Shown: positions 1 through 8,783 of the stretch, in pieces
Position numbering within the stretch: position 1 is the stretch's first letter
How the letters are laid out: each line of letters starts with the position of its first letter
From: Hyphomicrobium sp.
GTDB lineage: Bacteria > Pseudomonadota > Alphaproteobacteria > Rhizobiales > Hyphomicrobiaceae
Length of the DNA: 64,000 nucleotides
Direction of reading: 5' to 3'
NCBI RefSeq assembly: GCF_019753045.1
Contig: NZ_JAIELN010000017.1
Span: 62,001 to 126,000 of the forward strand
The notes under the pieces: generated by a model
The model's database searches: none
What the model was told of the DNA's origin: nothing
The model's input: only the letters and a program-made list of their open reading frames with translations
Program-made: the position numbers and the translations under genes

Positions 1-143
1 ACCTCGATTTCGGCTATCGCTTCCTCTACCTCGGCAAAGCTGAAACGGCTTCGTTCGATGCGGACGGTGTGACGTCTGCTGAAAAATTAAAGGACATTAC
101 CGCTCACCAGCTTCGCGTCGGCCTTCGGTACGACCTGAACTGA
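1..143 (+). CDS. Outer-membrane beta-barrel protein, C-terminal fragment
   Basis: The window opens inside a gene. Reading from base 3 gives about 46 residues ending in HQLRVGLRYDLN and a TGA at 141-143. Alternating polar and aromatic residues (LDFGYRFLYLG) and a final strand are typical of the last two strands of opacity-type (OmpA-like) eight-stranded barrels common in Hyphomicrobiales. The 5' part lies outside the window, so the exact family is open. The next gene is also a barrel protein, so this is a small outer-membrane protein neighbourhood. Confidence 0.7.
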   Translation, partial: LDFGYRFLYLGKAETASFDADGVTSAEKLKDITAHQLRVGLRYDLN

Positions 144-422
144 GCGTTCGTCAGGGGCGCCTGTCGCGCCCTCGAGAAGAATTGGAAACAGGGGCGTAGC
201 GCCTGTTTCCGCCCGGAATGCCAAAGGTGTGGTTTGTTGTGCGTGTTTCGCGTTTGCGTGTCCTCCCCCGTGAAGCGTAGTGGGCTCCTCCTTCCCGGGG
301 AGCCCACGGACACCGAACCGAAACCGCTGTTCCCTCCTAGGGCTCGGTTAGCGCAAGCGTAGCGTTGAGCAGAGTCTTGAGTGGCGCGCAGATACATGCG
401 TGCCGACTTTGAGGGATCGAAT
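144..422. other. Intergenic region with two strong hairpins
   Basis: There is no credible gene here. Two perfect 9-bp inverted repeats are visible: GGAAACAGG at 184-192 with CCTGTTTCC at 202-210, and GTGGGCTCC at 280-288 with GGAGCCCAC at 299-307. Neither is followed by a T run. They are therefore more likely 3' processing or stability structures of the upstream barrel gene, or leader structures of the downstream one, than classical intrinsic terminators. Confidence 0.5.
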
Positions 423-1355
423 ATGAAACGTGCAAAAACGTGCATTGCCACGTGTTTTCTGATTGCTGCCGGTGTGGCGCCCGCGATGGCCGCCGACTGG
501 GGCGGCGTCAAGGATATGGGCGGCGGGGTCGCGATACCCGTTCCGGCTCCCGTTCCCGTGCCGACATATGATGCGGACTCCGATTGGTACGTCGGATTGA
601 CGTTCGGCGGGAACATCTCGCAAAGCGCGTCGGTCAAAGACACGGATGTCGACTATCTGGGCGATTCAACGCCCGGCTACTTCGCGAAGGACAGCGGCGA
701 CCTGCCGATGTCGCCGATTTTCGGTTTGACGTTCGGCCGCTATCTGACGCCGTCTCTCAGGGCTGAAGTCGCGATCGATTACACGCCCAACTATCAGATC
801 TCCAATGATTACAAATTGGGGTATCTCGCTACGAACTCGGCGCCCAACACGACAATTGGTGGCATCGATACGAACACCTATTCCATTTCGCGAACCGACA
901 CCGTGCAGCTTTCGCGAACGACCGGCCTCGTGAACTTGATCTACGATTTCAATACCGGAACCCGGTTTACTCCCTACATCGGCGGCGGCGGCGGCTTCTC
1001 CTGGAGAAGGCTGCAGAGGTCGTATTCGGAGACGGCGACGTGTATCGGTGGTTCCAACTCCATCGATGGTCCGTATCCGCCGAACACCTGCTCGGGCAAT
1101 CCCTCGCTTCCGGGGAACTCTTCGACGGAGAAGGGTTCTACCAGCAAAAACCAGATCAATTTTGCTGCAGCCGTGCAGGCGGGTGTTGCCACGAACCTCA
1201 CCGAATCCATCATCTGGGACAACGGCTGGCAGATGCTCTGGGAGCAGGGCGCGATATCATCTGTCGCGCCGTCGGCCTCGGGCGGGAATCAAATCGTTTA
1301 CAAGGACGCCGTCCTGCAGCAGTTCCGGTCCGGCATCCGTATCAAGTTCGATTAG
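423..1355 (+). CDS. Outer-membrane beta-barrel protein
   Basis: This 310-residue protein begins MKRAKTCIATCFLIAAG and has a signal peptide cut near PAMA-ADWG. A proline/valine-rich linker (residues about 35-45) is followed by DSDWYVGLTFGG, a typical first barrel strand. Later segments alternate hydrophobic and polar residues, with glycine-rich turns (YIGGGGGFSW), and the C-terminus QFRSGIRIKFD looks like a closing strand. This pattern fits the opacity/Omp25-like porin families; substrate and role cannot be read. The ATG at 423 is preferred over the upstream in-frame start at 381 because it begins the signal peptide. An intrinsic terminator follows. Confidence 0.8.
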   Translation: MKRAKTCIATCFLIAAGVAPAMAADWGGVKDMGGGVAIPVPAPVPVPTYDADSDWYVGLTFGGNISQSASVKDTDVDYLGDSTPGYFAKDSGDLPMSPIFGLTFGRYLTPSLRAEVAIDYTPNYQISNDYKLGYLATNSAPNTTIGGIDTNTYSISRTDTVQLSRTTGLVNLIYDFNTGTRFTPYIGGGGGFSWRRLQRSYSETATCIGGSNSIDGPYPPNTCSGNPSLPGNSSTEKGSTSKNQINFAAAVQAGVATNLTESIIWDNGWQMLWEQGAISSVAPSASGGNQIVYKDAVLQQFRSGIRIKFD

Positions 1356-1384
1356 AACGTGCACCCCAGTGTTGCTTGGTGCCG

Positions 1385-1413
1385 AAAGGCGGTCGTTCGC
1401 GACCGCCTTTTTT
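1385..1413 (+). terminator. Rho-independent terminator
   Basis: An 8-bp stem GGCGGTCG/CGACCGCC with a TTCG loop (extended by A-T pairs) is followed by a run of six T. It sits 30 bases after the barrel gene stop and separates it from serC. Confidence 0.9.
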
Positions 1414-1443
1414 CTTGTGTGTCCTCCGTGCTAAGAGGCCCCA

Positions 1444-2616
1444 ATGCCCGGAATCAAAAAGCCACAAAGCAAACCTCGAAGACCATTCTTTTCGTCCGGC
1501 CCGTGCGTCAAGCGCCCCGGGTGGCGGCCGGATGCGTTGGAGGGCGCGCTCGTCGGGCGTTCGCATCGGTCTGCCGATGGGCGCGAGAGATTGAAGCTCG
1601 CCGTTGACCGGACGCGGGACATTCTCAACCTGCCGCCCGGTTATGAGGTTGCGATCGTTCCAGGTTCCGATACGGGCGCATTCGAACTCGCGATGTGGAA
1701 TCTGTTGGGCGAATGCGGCGCCGATGTGCTGGCGTGGGACGTGTTCGGCCGGAACTGGCTGCGCGACGTGATCGGCGAGTTGAAGCTTCCCGATGTGCGC
1801 GCGTTCGAGGGTAATCCTGGGTATCTTCCCGATCTCAGCGTTGTGGATTTTTCGCGCGACGTGCTCTTCACCTGGAACGGCACGACGACGGGCGTGAAGG
1901 TGCCGGACGGCAATTGGATCCCCGATGACCGCGCCGGCCTCGTGTTCTGCGATGCAACGTCGGCGCTATTCGCGGAAGACATCGACATCGGCAAAATCGA
2001 CGTGCTGACCTATTCGTGGCAGAAGGCGCTTGGCGGAGAGGGTGCGCACGGCATGCTCATCCTGTCGCCACGAGCGCTCGACCGTCTCGTTTCCTATCGT
2101 CCGGCTTGGCCCATACCGAAGCTTTTCAGGCTGACGAACCATGACGGGATTCTTTGGGACGTCTTTCAGGGCGTGACGATCAATACGCCGTCGATGCTGT
2201 GCGTCGAAGATTATCTCGATGCGCTGGCTTGGGCTGAAGGGCTTGGGGGGATCGCCGGAACGATCGCGCGGAGCAAAGCCAGTTCTTCGCTGCTCTACGA
2301 GTGGATCGACCGGACACCCTGGGTCGCGCCGCTCGCCGCCGATCCGCGGACGCGCTCACACACATCCGTCGCAATGCGATTTGCCGAGCCCGCGCTTGCC
2401 GAGGCTTCGGAGGACGTGCGGCTCGATGTCATGCGCGATATGGTGCGACTGCTTGAGGATGAGGCTGCGGCCTTCGATATCGCCGCTTATCGCGGCATGC
2501 CGCCGGGGCTCCGTGTCTGGTGCGGCGCTACGGTCGATGCGGACGATATCGCCGCACTTCTGCCGTGGCTCGATTGGGCGTATGCGAAAGTTCGCGCGGG
2601 GGCGCTCTCAGCCTGA
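1444..2616 (+). CDS. serC: Phosphoserine aminotransferase
   Basis: The 390-residue product belongs to the alphaproteobacterial long form of SerC, a PLP enzyme converting 3-phosphohydroxypyruvate and glutamate to phosphoserine in serine biosynthesis (also usable in vitamin B6 synthesis). Recognisable parts are the N-terminus with KPRRPFFSSGPCVKRPGW, the PGSDTGAFELAMWNLLG segment that binds PLP phosphate, FCDATSALFAEDID, and YSWQKALGGEGAHGML, in which K194 is the predicted Schiff-base lysine. Length matches the family. In many relatives serA follows; here the next gene is unrelated, so the pathway is split. In methylotrophs using the serine cycle, serine metabolism is also tied to carbon assimilation (known of the group, not shown here). 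Confidence 0.93.
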   Translation: MPGIKKPQSKPRRPFFSSGPCVKRPGWRPDALEGALVGRSHRSADGRERLKLAVDRTRDILNLPPGYEVAIVPGSDTGAFELAMWNLLGECGADVLAWDVFGRNWLRDVIGELKLPDVRAFEGNPGYLPDLSVVDFSRDVLFTWNGTTTGVKVPDGNWIPDDRAGLVFCDATSALFAEDIDIGKIDVLTYSWQKALGGEGAHGMLILSPRALDRLVSYRPAWPIPKLFRLTNHDGILWDVFQGVTINTPSMLCVEDYLDALAWAEGLGGIAGTIARSKASSSLLYEWIDRTPWVAPLAADPRTRSHTSVAMRFAEPALAEASEDVRLDVMRDMVRLLEDEAAAFDIAAYRGMPPGLRVWCGATVDADDIAALLPWLDWAYAKVRAGALSA

Positions 2617-2771
2617 ATTCGCTGGATCCCTTCGCGTATTCTGGTTAACACGGGCCCTGTCAATGCCTTTTTATCGCGCTTTGCATCGGCCATAATCGGC
2701 CGGGGTCGCACCTCGCCGAGGGCGGTTCATCCGGGCATCGTCAGAATCAAACAACCAAAGGTCACAGCGAG

Positions 2772-4466
2772 ATGCGTTTTGTCTTTGCGGCAGCTTTCCT
2801 GGCCGCCACGCCGTTGAGCGCGCTTGCGGCCGACGTACCGGCAACGTCGGCGATCGACGATGTTACGGTGTTTCTGTCGGGTGCCGAAGTCACGCGCATC
2901 GTCAAGGTGCACATCGAGAGGGGCGAGCACACGATCGTCATAGGCGACGTACCCGCGAGTGCGGTGCCGGGTTCCGTGCGCGTCGAAGGCAAGGCGACCG
3001 GCAAGCTCGACATCGGCTCGGTCGATACGGCGAGGAAGTTTCTGCAGCGCGCCGAGAGCGAAGCCGCCGACAAGCAGCGCAAAATTCTAGAAGACTCGAT
3101 TCAAGCGCTCAAAGATCAGAAGACGACTGTCGACGCGCAGGCTCAGGCCGCGAAGACGCAAAAGAAGCTCATCGCCAATCTCGCACAACTTCCGTCGCGT
3201 TCTTCCGCGCAAGCGGCACCGGCAGCGACGCCGCTCGAAGACTGGCCGAAAGTTCTGGCGCTCATTGCGCAAGCGACGAGTGACGCGAGCAAGCTCGCAC
3301 TCGATGCCGAGCAGAAAATTCGTGAGATCGACCGGCAGATTTCCGACGCCGAGAAGCAGCTCGCGGCATTGGCGCCCGCACGGACTGAACAGACCGAAGT
3401 GCGCGTTCACGTGGTTGCGCAAACGCCTCTCGAAGCAGATTTGAGCATTCGCTATCAGGTGCCGGATGCGCATTGGGCGCCCCTTTACGACGCGCGGCTC
3501 GGGACGGGTTCGAAAACGGAGCCGCCGAAACTCTCTCTCGACCGGCGCGCCGCGATTACGCAGCGTTCGGGTGAAAATTGGGACAACGTTTCGCTGAAGC
3601 TTTCGACGTCGCGACCGAGCGACAGTTCGTCGGCGCCGTATCTCGAAACGCAATTCGTGGATTTCGAACAGGCGCCGAAACCGGTGGCTGCTGCCGCGCC
3701 TCCTCCTCTTTCCGAGCCAATGCCGCGCATGATGGCGAAACACCGCAATATTGCTGCTGCGGACGCGCTCGGCGGCGCGCTTGAGCAGGCGGCGCCGGAG
3801 TCCGTCAACGTTGAAGAAGCCGTGGCGCAGCTGCAAAGCGCGCCGTTCGAGGCAACGTTCGAGGTTCCCGGGCGGGCGAGCGTCGCTGGAACCGGTGAAG
3901 CCAAGCGCGTGCTTCTCGCGTCGGAGGCGATCGAGCCGGCGTTGAGCTGCCGTGCCGTGCCAAAGGTCGATACCAGCGCCTATCTTTACGCGAAGCTGAA
4001 GCTCGCCAAGGGCACGCCTCTGTTGCCCGGCACCGTTTATCTGTTCCGCGACGGCACGTTCGTCGGCACCGGCGATTTGCCCCTTCTCAGCCCGGGCAGC
4101 GAACACGATCTCGGCTTCGGCATCGATGATCAGGTGAAGATCAAGCATGCGGTGCTGGAAGAGAAGCGTGGCGAGAGCGGGCTCATTTCGACGTCGCACA
4201 TCGATAGCCGGAACTTCCGGGTCAATGTAAAGAACATGCACGAGCGGGCGATGGACGTGACCATTCTCGACCGCATTCCCGTCGCGCAGAACGACGAGAT
4301 CAAGGTCGATCTTACGGGCCGCGTTTCGCCGACGATGCAGAATGTGGACGACAAGCGCGGTATCATCGCGTTCCAGGCCAAGCTTGAGCCGGACGAGGAA
4401 AAAATTCTGGAGTACGGCTATCGCGTGTCCTGGCCGGCGGCGAAGTCGATCACCTACGGCCCTTGA
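2772..4466 (+). CDS. MuiA-like protein (DUF4140/DUF4139)
   Basis: This 564-residue protein has a signal peptide (MRFVFAAAFLAATPLSALA-AD) and is predicted periplasmic. The N-terminal part (about 25-130) with IDDVTVFLSGAEVTRIVKV is the DUF4140 strand-rich domain. An alanine/glutamine-rich coiled coil (about 95-220) follows. The remainder, from VRVHVVAQTPLEADLSIRYQV to the end, is the DUF4139 region seen in the mucoidy inhibitor MuiA family. The biochemical role of the family is not established. It stands alone between serC and purA on the same strand, with gaps of 155 and 98 bases, so it could be co-transcribed but need not be functionally linked. Confidence 0.82.
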   Translation: MRFVFAAAFLAATPLSALAADVPATSAIDDVTVFLSGAEVTRIVKVHIERGEHTIVIGDVPASAVPGSVRVEGKATGKLDIGSVDTARKFLQRAESEAADKQRKILEDSIQALKDQKTTVDAQAQAAKTQKKLIANLAQLPSRSSAQAAPAATPLEDWPKVLALIAQATSDASKLALDAEQKIREIDRQISDAEKQLAALAPARTEQTEVRVHVVAQTPLEADLSIRYQVPDAHWAPLYDARLGTGSKTEPPKLSLDRRAAITQRSGENWDNVSLKLSTSRPSDSSSAPYLETQFVDFEQAPKPVAAAAPPPLSEPMPRMMAKHRNIAAADALGGALEQAAPESVNVEEAVAQLQSAPFEATFEVPGRASVAGTGEAKRVLLASEAIEPALSCRAVPKVDTSAYLYAKLKLAKGTPLLPGTVYLFRDGTFVGTGDLPLLSPGSEHDLGFGIDDQVKIKHAVLEEKRGESGLISTSHIDSRNFRVNVKNMHERAMDVTILDRIPVAQNDEIKVDLTGRVSPTMQNVDDKRGIIAFQAKLEPDEEKILEYGYRVSWPAAKSITYGP

Positions 4467-4564
4467 GGCTGCAGGCCAAATCTTAAGTTTAAGCTAGCGG
4501 ACTTGCCGCGGGGCCCTGGCAGATGCCGGGGCCAAATCATGAGAAGGTGAGAAGGTTCAAGTTA

Positions 4565-5854
4565 ATGGCAAACGTCGTGGTGGTCGGAGCCCAATGGGGA
4601 GACGAGGGCAAAGGCAAGATCGTTGATTGGCTGTCGGAGCGTGCCGACGTCGTGGTTCGTTTCCAAGGCGGTCATAACGCGGGACACACGCTCGTCATCG
4701 GCGGCAAGACTTTCAAGCTCTCGCTGTTGCCTTCCGGTGTCGTACGGCCTGATAAGTTGTCGGTTATCGGCAATGGCGTGGTCGTCGATCCGTGGGCGCT
4801 GACGGATGAGATCACGCGTCTGACGCAGCAGGGCATCAAGATCACGCCGGAAAATCTGCGCATCGCGGAGAACGCGACGCTCATTCTTCCTTTGCACCGC
4901 GAGCTCGATGTCGTTCGTGAGGCGGCGGCCGGCACGGAGAAAATCGGCACCACGGGACGCGGCATCGGACCCGCCTATGAAGACAAGGTTGGGCGTCGCG
5001 CGATCCGCCTGCAGGATCTGGCGTCGCCCGCGACGCTCGGCGCGAAAATCGACCGGGCGCTTGCGCATCACAACGCGCTTCGCCGCGGCCTCGGCCAGCC
5101 CGAAGTCGTCAAGGATGAGCTCATGGCGGAGCTGATCGCCATTGCGCCGAAAGTTCTGCCGTATGCCGACGTCTCGTGGGAGTTGCTCGATCAGGCACGG
5201 CGGCAGGGGAAGCGCATCCTGTTCGAGGGTGCGCAGGGCGCGCTTCTCGACGTCGATCACGGGACTTATCCATTCGTAACGTCATCGAACACGGTTGCGG
5301 CGCAAGCGGCGACCGGCTCGGGCATCGGTCCGGGTCACGTCGGTTACGTGCTCGGGATCGCCAAGGCCTACACGACGCGCGTCGGGTCGGGTCCGTTCCC
5401 GACGGAGCTTCTGGACGCGGTCGGTGAAAAGATCGGCGAGCGCGGCCGCGAGTTCGGCACCGTTACGGGTCGCAAGCGGCGCTGCGGATGGTTCGACAGC
5501 GTGCTTGTGCGTCAGGTGGCGAAGGTTTCGGGCATCGACGGCATCGCGCTGACAAAGCTCGACGTTCTCGACGGTTTCGAAACGATCCGCATCTGCGTCG
5601 GCTACAAGCTCAACGGCGAGCGTATCGATCGCCTGCCAGCGAGTTCGTCGGCGCAGGCTGTCGTCGAGCCGATCTATGAGGATTTCGAGGGTTGGTCGCA
5701 ATCGACGCAAGGCGCGCGGCGGTGGGCCGATCTTCCGGCGCAGGCCGTGAAGTACGTTCGTCGCGTCGAGGAGCTGATCGAATGTCCGGTCACGCTGCTG
5801 TCTACGAGCCCAGAGCGCGACGACACGATCCTGATGAAGGATCCTTTCGTCTGA
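4565..5854 (+). CDS. purA: Adenylosuccinate synthetase
   Basis: The enzyme joins IMP and aspartate with GTP in the first committed step of AMP synthesis (cytoplasm). The 429-residue length equals the family norm. The GTP-binding loop [11 protein letters not shown] carries the catalytic D13, and GGHNAGHT provides H41, both at the same positions as in the E. coli enzyme. [14 protein letters not shown] (IMP loop), [23 protein letters not shown] and [17 protein letters not shown] are all intact. The ATG at 4565 is chosen because [18 protein letters not shown] is the family N-terminus; the upstream in-frame codons add no homology. Confidence 0.97.
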   Translation: MANVVVVGAQWGDEGKGKIVDWLSERADVVVRFQGGHNAGHTLVIGGKTFKLSLLPSGVVRPDKLSVIGNGVVVDPWALTDEITRLTQQGIKITPENLRIAENATLILPLHRELDVVREAAAGTEKIGTTGRGIGPAYEDKVGRRAIRLQDLASPATLGAKIDRALAHHNALRRGLGQPEVVKDELMAELIAIAPKVLPYADVSWELLDQARRQGKRILFEGAQGALLDVDHGTYPFVTSSNTVAAQAATGSGIGPGHVGYVLGIAKAYTTRVGSGPFPTELLDAVGEKIGERGREFGTVTGRKRRCGWFDSVLVRQVAKVSGIDGIALTKLDVLDGFETIRICVGYKLNGERIDRLPASSSAQAVVEPIYEDFEGWSQSTQGARRWADLPAQAVKYVRRVEELIECPVTLLSTSPERDDTILMKDPFV

Positions 5855-5935
5855 AAACGGAGAAACGGCGGGGCGCGCGTGCGCGCCCGGTTGAGATCAT
5901 TGGAGGCTCACGGGCGAGAGTAGGGGACGACCGCA

Positions 5936-6733
5936 ATGTTTTTCATCGCTTCGAAGGTCGTCTTCTTCTGTATTCAACCGTCGACGCTGGCGGTTCTCGC
6001 ACTTGCCGCGGGATTCCTCTGTGTGCAATTCCGGCGTCGGAAGCTCGGCGCGTTCTTCTTGTCGGCCGGCTTCGGCATCATTGTTCTTTTCGGCTTTCTG
6101 CCCGGTGGAAATATCCTCATTCTGCCCTTGGAGCAGCGTTTTGCGACGCGCGTTCCGGATGTGCCGCAAGAGAAAATCAGCGGCATCGTTTTATTGGGCG
6201 GCTTTGAGGACGGAGCGATAACCGACAGCCGAGGCGGCTTGGCACTCAACGAGTCTGCGGAACGGTTGACCGAGACCGTCCGCCTTGCGCGCGCGCTTCC
6301 CGATGCGAAAGTGATCTTCACGGGCGGCAGCGGGTCTCTTTTCGGCGGCGAGGGGATGGGATCGGAAATCCGAAAGTATTTCGTCGACTCCGGTATTGAG
6401 CCAAGCCGCATCGTAATCGAGAACCTCTCGCGGAATACCTACGAGAATGCGATGTTCACGAAGCCGCTCGTCAATCCTAGTCCGCAAGACAAATGGCTTC
6501 TTGTCACTTCGGCTTACCATATGCCGCGTTCGGTCGGCGTCTTTCGAAAAGCCGGATTCGATGTCGTGCCCTATCCGGTCGATTTTCGGACGCGCGGCAG
6601 ACGGGATGCAGTTCGTCCGCTGGACAGCGTTTCCGCTGGATTGGCGCGAACGGATCTCGCCGCCAAAGAGTGGATTGGATTGCTCGCGTACTGGGCGTCG
6701 GGGCGAAGCGCGTCGCTCTTTCCAGGGCCTTGA
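5936..6733 (+). CDS. YdcF family membrane protein (DUF218)
   Basis: The product has 265 residues. Two hydrophobic segments (about 2-27 and 38-58) are followed by a soluble domain with GIVLLGGFEDGAI, LARALPDAKVIFTGGSGS, IVIENLSRNTYENA and WLLVTSAYHMPRSVGVFRKAGF. These are the conserved blocks of the DUF218/YdcF-SanA-ElyC superfamily, linked in enterobacteria to envelope and peptidoglycan precursor homeostasis. The acidic residue in ENLSRNTYEN and the histidine in SAYHMPRS are the family's conserved polar positions. The gene follows purA by about 80 bases on the same strand. Substrate is unknown. Confidence 0.85.
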   Translation: MFFIASKVVFFCIQPSTLAVLALAAGFLCVQFRRRKLGAFFLSAGFGIIVLFGFLPGGNILILPLEQRFATRVPDVPQEKISGIVLLGGFEDGAITDSRGGLALNESAERLTETVRLARALPDAKVIFTGGSGSLFGGEGMGSEIRKYFVDSGIEPSRIVIENLSRNTYENAMFTKPLVNPSPQDKWLLVTSAYHMPRSVGVFRKAGFDVVPYPVDFRTRGRRDAVRPLDSVSAGLARTDLAAKEWIGLLAYWASGRSASLFPGP

Positions 6734-6960
6734 TCGCGCGTGATCGCAAGCCGCGGATCTTGGACGCCGGACAGTTCTTTTCTTCCGCTTAACGGTAGAC
6801 CGTCTGGCGTTCCGCAAAAGGGATCTGATCCCTGGAACCTGAAATGACGCGACAGGTTGTGGCACTGAAAGGGTGCCGTTGACGCAATGAGCGCGAATTT
6901 TGGCGGCTTACGCGTTGTTCTTTTCGGCACCGGCCGCGCCCAACATTTGGGGATACGCCG

Positions 6961-7101
6961 ATGCGCAATTTCAAGCCGTACAAGTTATTATTTTTTAGCT
7001 TGCCGCTTTTTGCAATTTGTTCGCTTCCCGCATCCGCTCAAACTTTAGCCCAGCAAAACGTATCGCCACCAAAAGTTCCGCCTTCGCGATAGCAGGCGGG
7101 A
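6961..7101 (+). other. Orphan signal-peptide reading frame in front of xoxF
   Basis: An ATG at 6961 opens a 46-codon frame. It encodes a textbook Sec signal peptide (MRNFKPYKLLFFSLPLFAIC then SLPASA-QTLAQQ) and stops at TAG 7099-7101. The frame lies one phase off from the downstream dehydrogenase, which needs exactly such a leader to reach the periplasm. Adding one base anywhere between about 7062 and 7098, for instance in the AAAA run of CCACCAAAAG, would fuse it to GGNEWQMPGAN of the enzyme. It is therefore read as the real 5' end of xoxF separated by an indel or a sequencing error. Upstream, GGCAC/GTGCC (6861-6877) is a possible operator. Confidence 0.75.
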
Positions 7102-8783
7102 ACGAGTGGCAGATGCCGGGCGCAAATACCGGTCTGACGCGTTACAGCTCGCTCAACGACATCAACACCGAGAACGTATCGAAGCTTCAACCGAAGTTTA
7201 CCTTCTCGATGGGTGTGGACCGCGGTGAAGAATCTGCGCCGCTCGTCATCGGCAGCACGCTTTACGTCGTCACTCCCTATCCGAACATCATCTATGCGCT
7301 CGATCTCTCGAAGCCCGGCGCGCCGATGAAGTGGAAATATGAACCGCATCCGCTCGCTGCTTCGCAGGGCGTCGCGTGCTGCGACGTTGTCAATCGGGGC
7401 GTGTCTTTTGCCAACGGCCGACTCTTCCTGAATACGCTGGACGGCAATACCGTCGCTGTCGATGCCAACACGGGCGCCGAGATATGGCGCACACAGATGG
7501 GCAACATCAACCAGGGCGAGACGATGACGATGGCGCCGCTCGTCGCCAAGGACAAAGTCATCGTTGGCGACTCCGGCGGCGAGATGGGCGTACGCGGTTG
7601 GATCGCGGCGCTCGATCAAGGCTCGGGAAAGGTTTTGTGGAAAGCTTTCAACACCGGTCCCGACAAGGATGTTTTGATCGGAACGGGATTCAATTCGTTC
7701 TATCCGCAATTCCAGGGCAAGGATCTTGGCGTCACGACGTGGCCGCCCGGCATGTGGGAGCAAGGCGGCGGCACTGTCTGGGGGTGGGTTTCGTACGATC
7801 CCGAACTCAACATGGTCTACTACGGCACGTCGAATCCGGGCCCGTGGAATTCGTCGATGCGTCCGGGCGACAATCTCTGGACCGCCGGTATTTTTGCACG
7901 TGATGCCGATACGGGGCAGGCGCGCTGGTTTTATCAGCTCAGCCCTCACGACGTCTCGGACTATGACGCGGTCAACGAATGCATCCTATTGGATATGAAT
8001 TGGAACGGCAAAGATCGAAAGGTCCTCGTTCATCCGGACCGCAACGGCTACGTCTACATCATCGATCGCGAGAAGGGAGAAGTTCTCGCGGCTAATCCGT
8101 TCGTGCCGATCACCAGCAGCCAAACCGTCGATCTGATGTCGGGCCGCTTGATTTATAATCAGGCTAAGGCGCCGAAGGTCGATCAGGAAATGAAGGATAT
8201 CTGCCCGGCGCCTCCTGGCGGCAAGGATTGGCAGCCGTCGTCATTCTCTGAGCAGACCGGCCTTCTCTACATTCCGCACAACAATCTTTGCATGGATATC
8301 ACCGAGAGAGACGTCGGCTATATCGCGGCCACGCCTTACGTCGGCGCCGACGTGCACATGAAGGCCGGTCCCGGCGGGCACCGCGGCGAGATGACGGCGT
8401 GGGACATTCAGGCGGGCAAGGCGGTCTGGAAAATCAACGAGTCATTTCCGGTGTGGAGCGGCGCGCTCGCGACTGCAGGCGGCGTCGTTTTCTATGGAAC
8501 GATGGCAGGATGGTTCAAGGCGGTCGATGCGAAGACCGGCGCTCTTCTTTGGCAGTACAAGACTGGGTCCGGCATCATCGGTCAGCCGACGACGTGGCGG
8601 GGTCCCGACGGCAACCAGTACGTCTCCATCCTGTCAGGTGTCGGCGGCTGGGCCGGAGCGATCGTCGCCGGTGGATTGGATAAGCGCGATGGCACCGCCG
8701 CGCTCGGCTTCGTCAATGCCGTCAAAGATCTTCCTGAGCATACGACTAAGGGAGGGTCGCTCTATGTCTTCTCGGTTCAATAG
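7017..8783 (+). CDS. xoxF: Lanthanide-type PQQ methanol dehydrogenase (XoxF), 5' end frameshifted
   Basis: A periplasmic quinoprotein alcohol dehydrogenase of eight W-motif propeller blades. Numbering from the codon at 7017, visible residues are the vicinal disulfide C121-C122 (GVACCDVVNRG), the metal/PQQ ligands E189 (GGEMGVRG) and N273 (GTSNPGPWN), the stacking tryptophan in VWGWVSYD, catalytic D315 and a second aspartate D317 in HDVSDYD. The extra aspartate two residues after the catalytic one marks lanthanide-dependent enzymes (XoxF, ExaF/PedH); calcium-type MxaF has alanine there. xoxJ and xoxG follow, confirming XoxF. The reading frame lacks its own export signal; a signal peptide sits in another frame at 6961-7101. 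The TTG at 7017 merely opens the frame and is unlikely to be the true start. The clade was not assigned. Confidence 0.88.
   Translation: MFASRIRSNFSPAKRIATKSSAFAIAGGNEWQMPGANTGLTRYSSLNDINTENVSKLQPKFTFSMGVDRGEESAPLVIGSTLYVVTPYPNIIYALDLSKPGAPMKWKYEPHPLAASQGVACCDVVNRGVSFANGRLFLNTLDGNTVAVDANTGAEIWRTQMGNINQGETMTMAPLVAKDKVIVGDSGGEMGVRGWIAALDQGSGKVLWKAFNTGPDKDVLIGTGFNSFYPQFQGKDLGVTTWPPGMWEQGGGTVWGWVSYDPELNMVYYGTSNPGPWNSSMRPGDNLWTAGIFARDADTGQARWFYQLSPHDVSDYDAVNECILLDMNWNGKDRKVLVHPDRNGYVYIIDREKGEVLAANPFVPITSSQTVDLMSGRLIYNQAKAPKVDQEMKDICPAPPGGKDWQPSSFSEQTGLLYIPHNNLCMDITERDVGYIAATPYVGADVHMKAGPGGHRGEMTAWDIQAGKAVWKINESFPVWSGALATAGGVVFYGTMAGWFKAVDAKTGALLWQYKTGSGIIGQPTTWRGPDGNQYVSILSGVGGWAGAIVAGGLDKRDGTAALGFVNAVKDLPEHTTKGGSLYVFSVQ

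Noticed and set aside
6861-6877. GGCAC/GTGCC upstream of xoxF as a sigma-54 promoter
   Set aside because: TGGCAC is present but the required TTGC element at the proper spacing is not; it is kept only as a possible operator.
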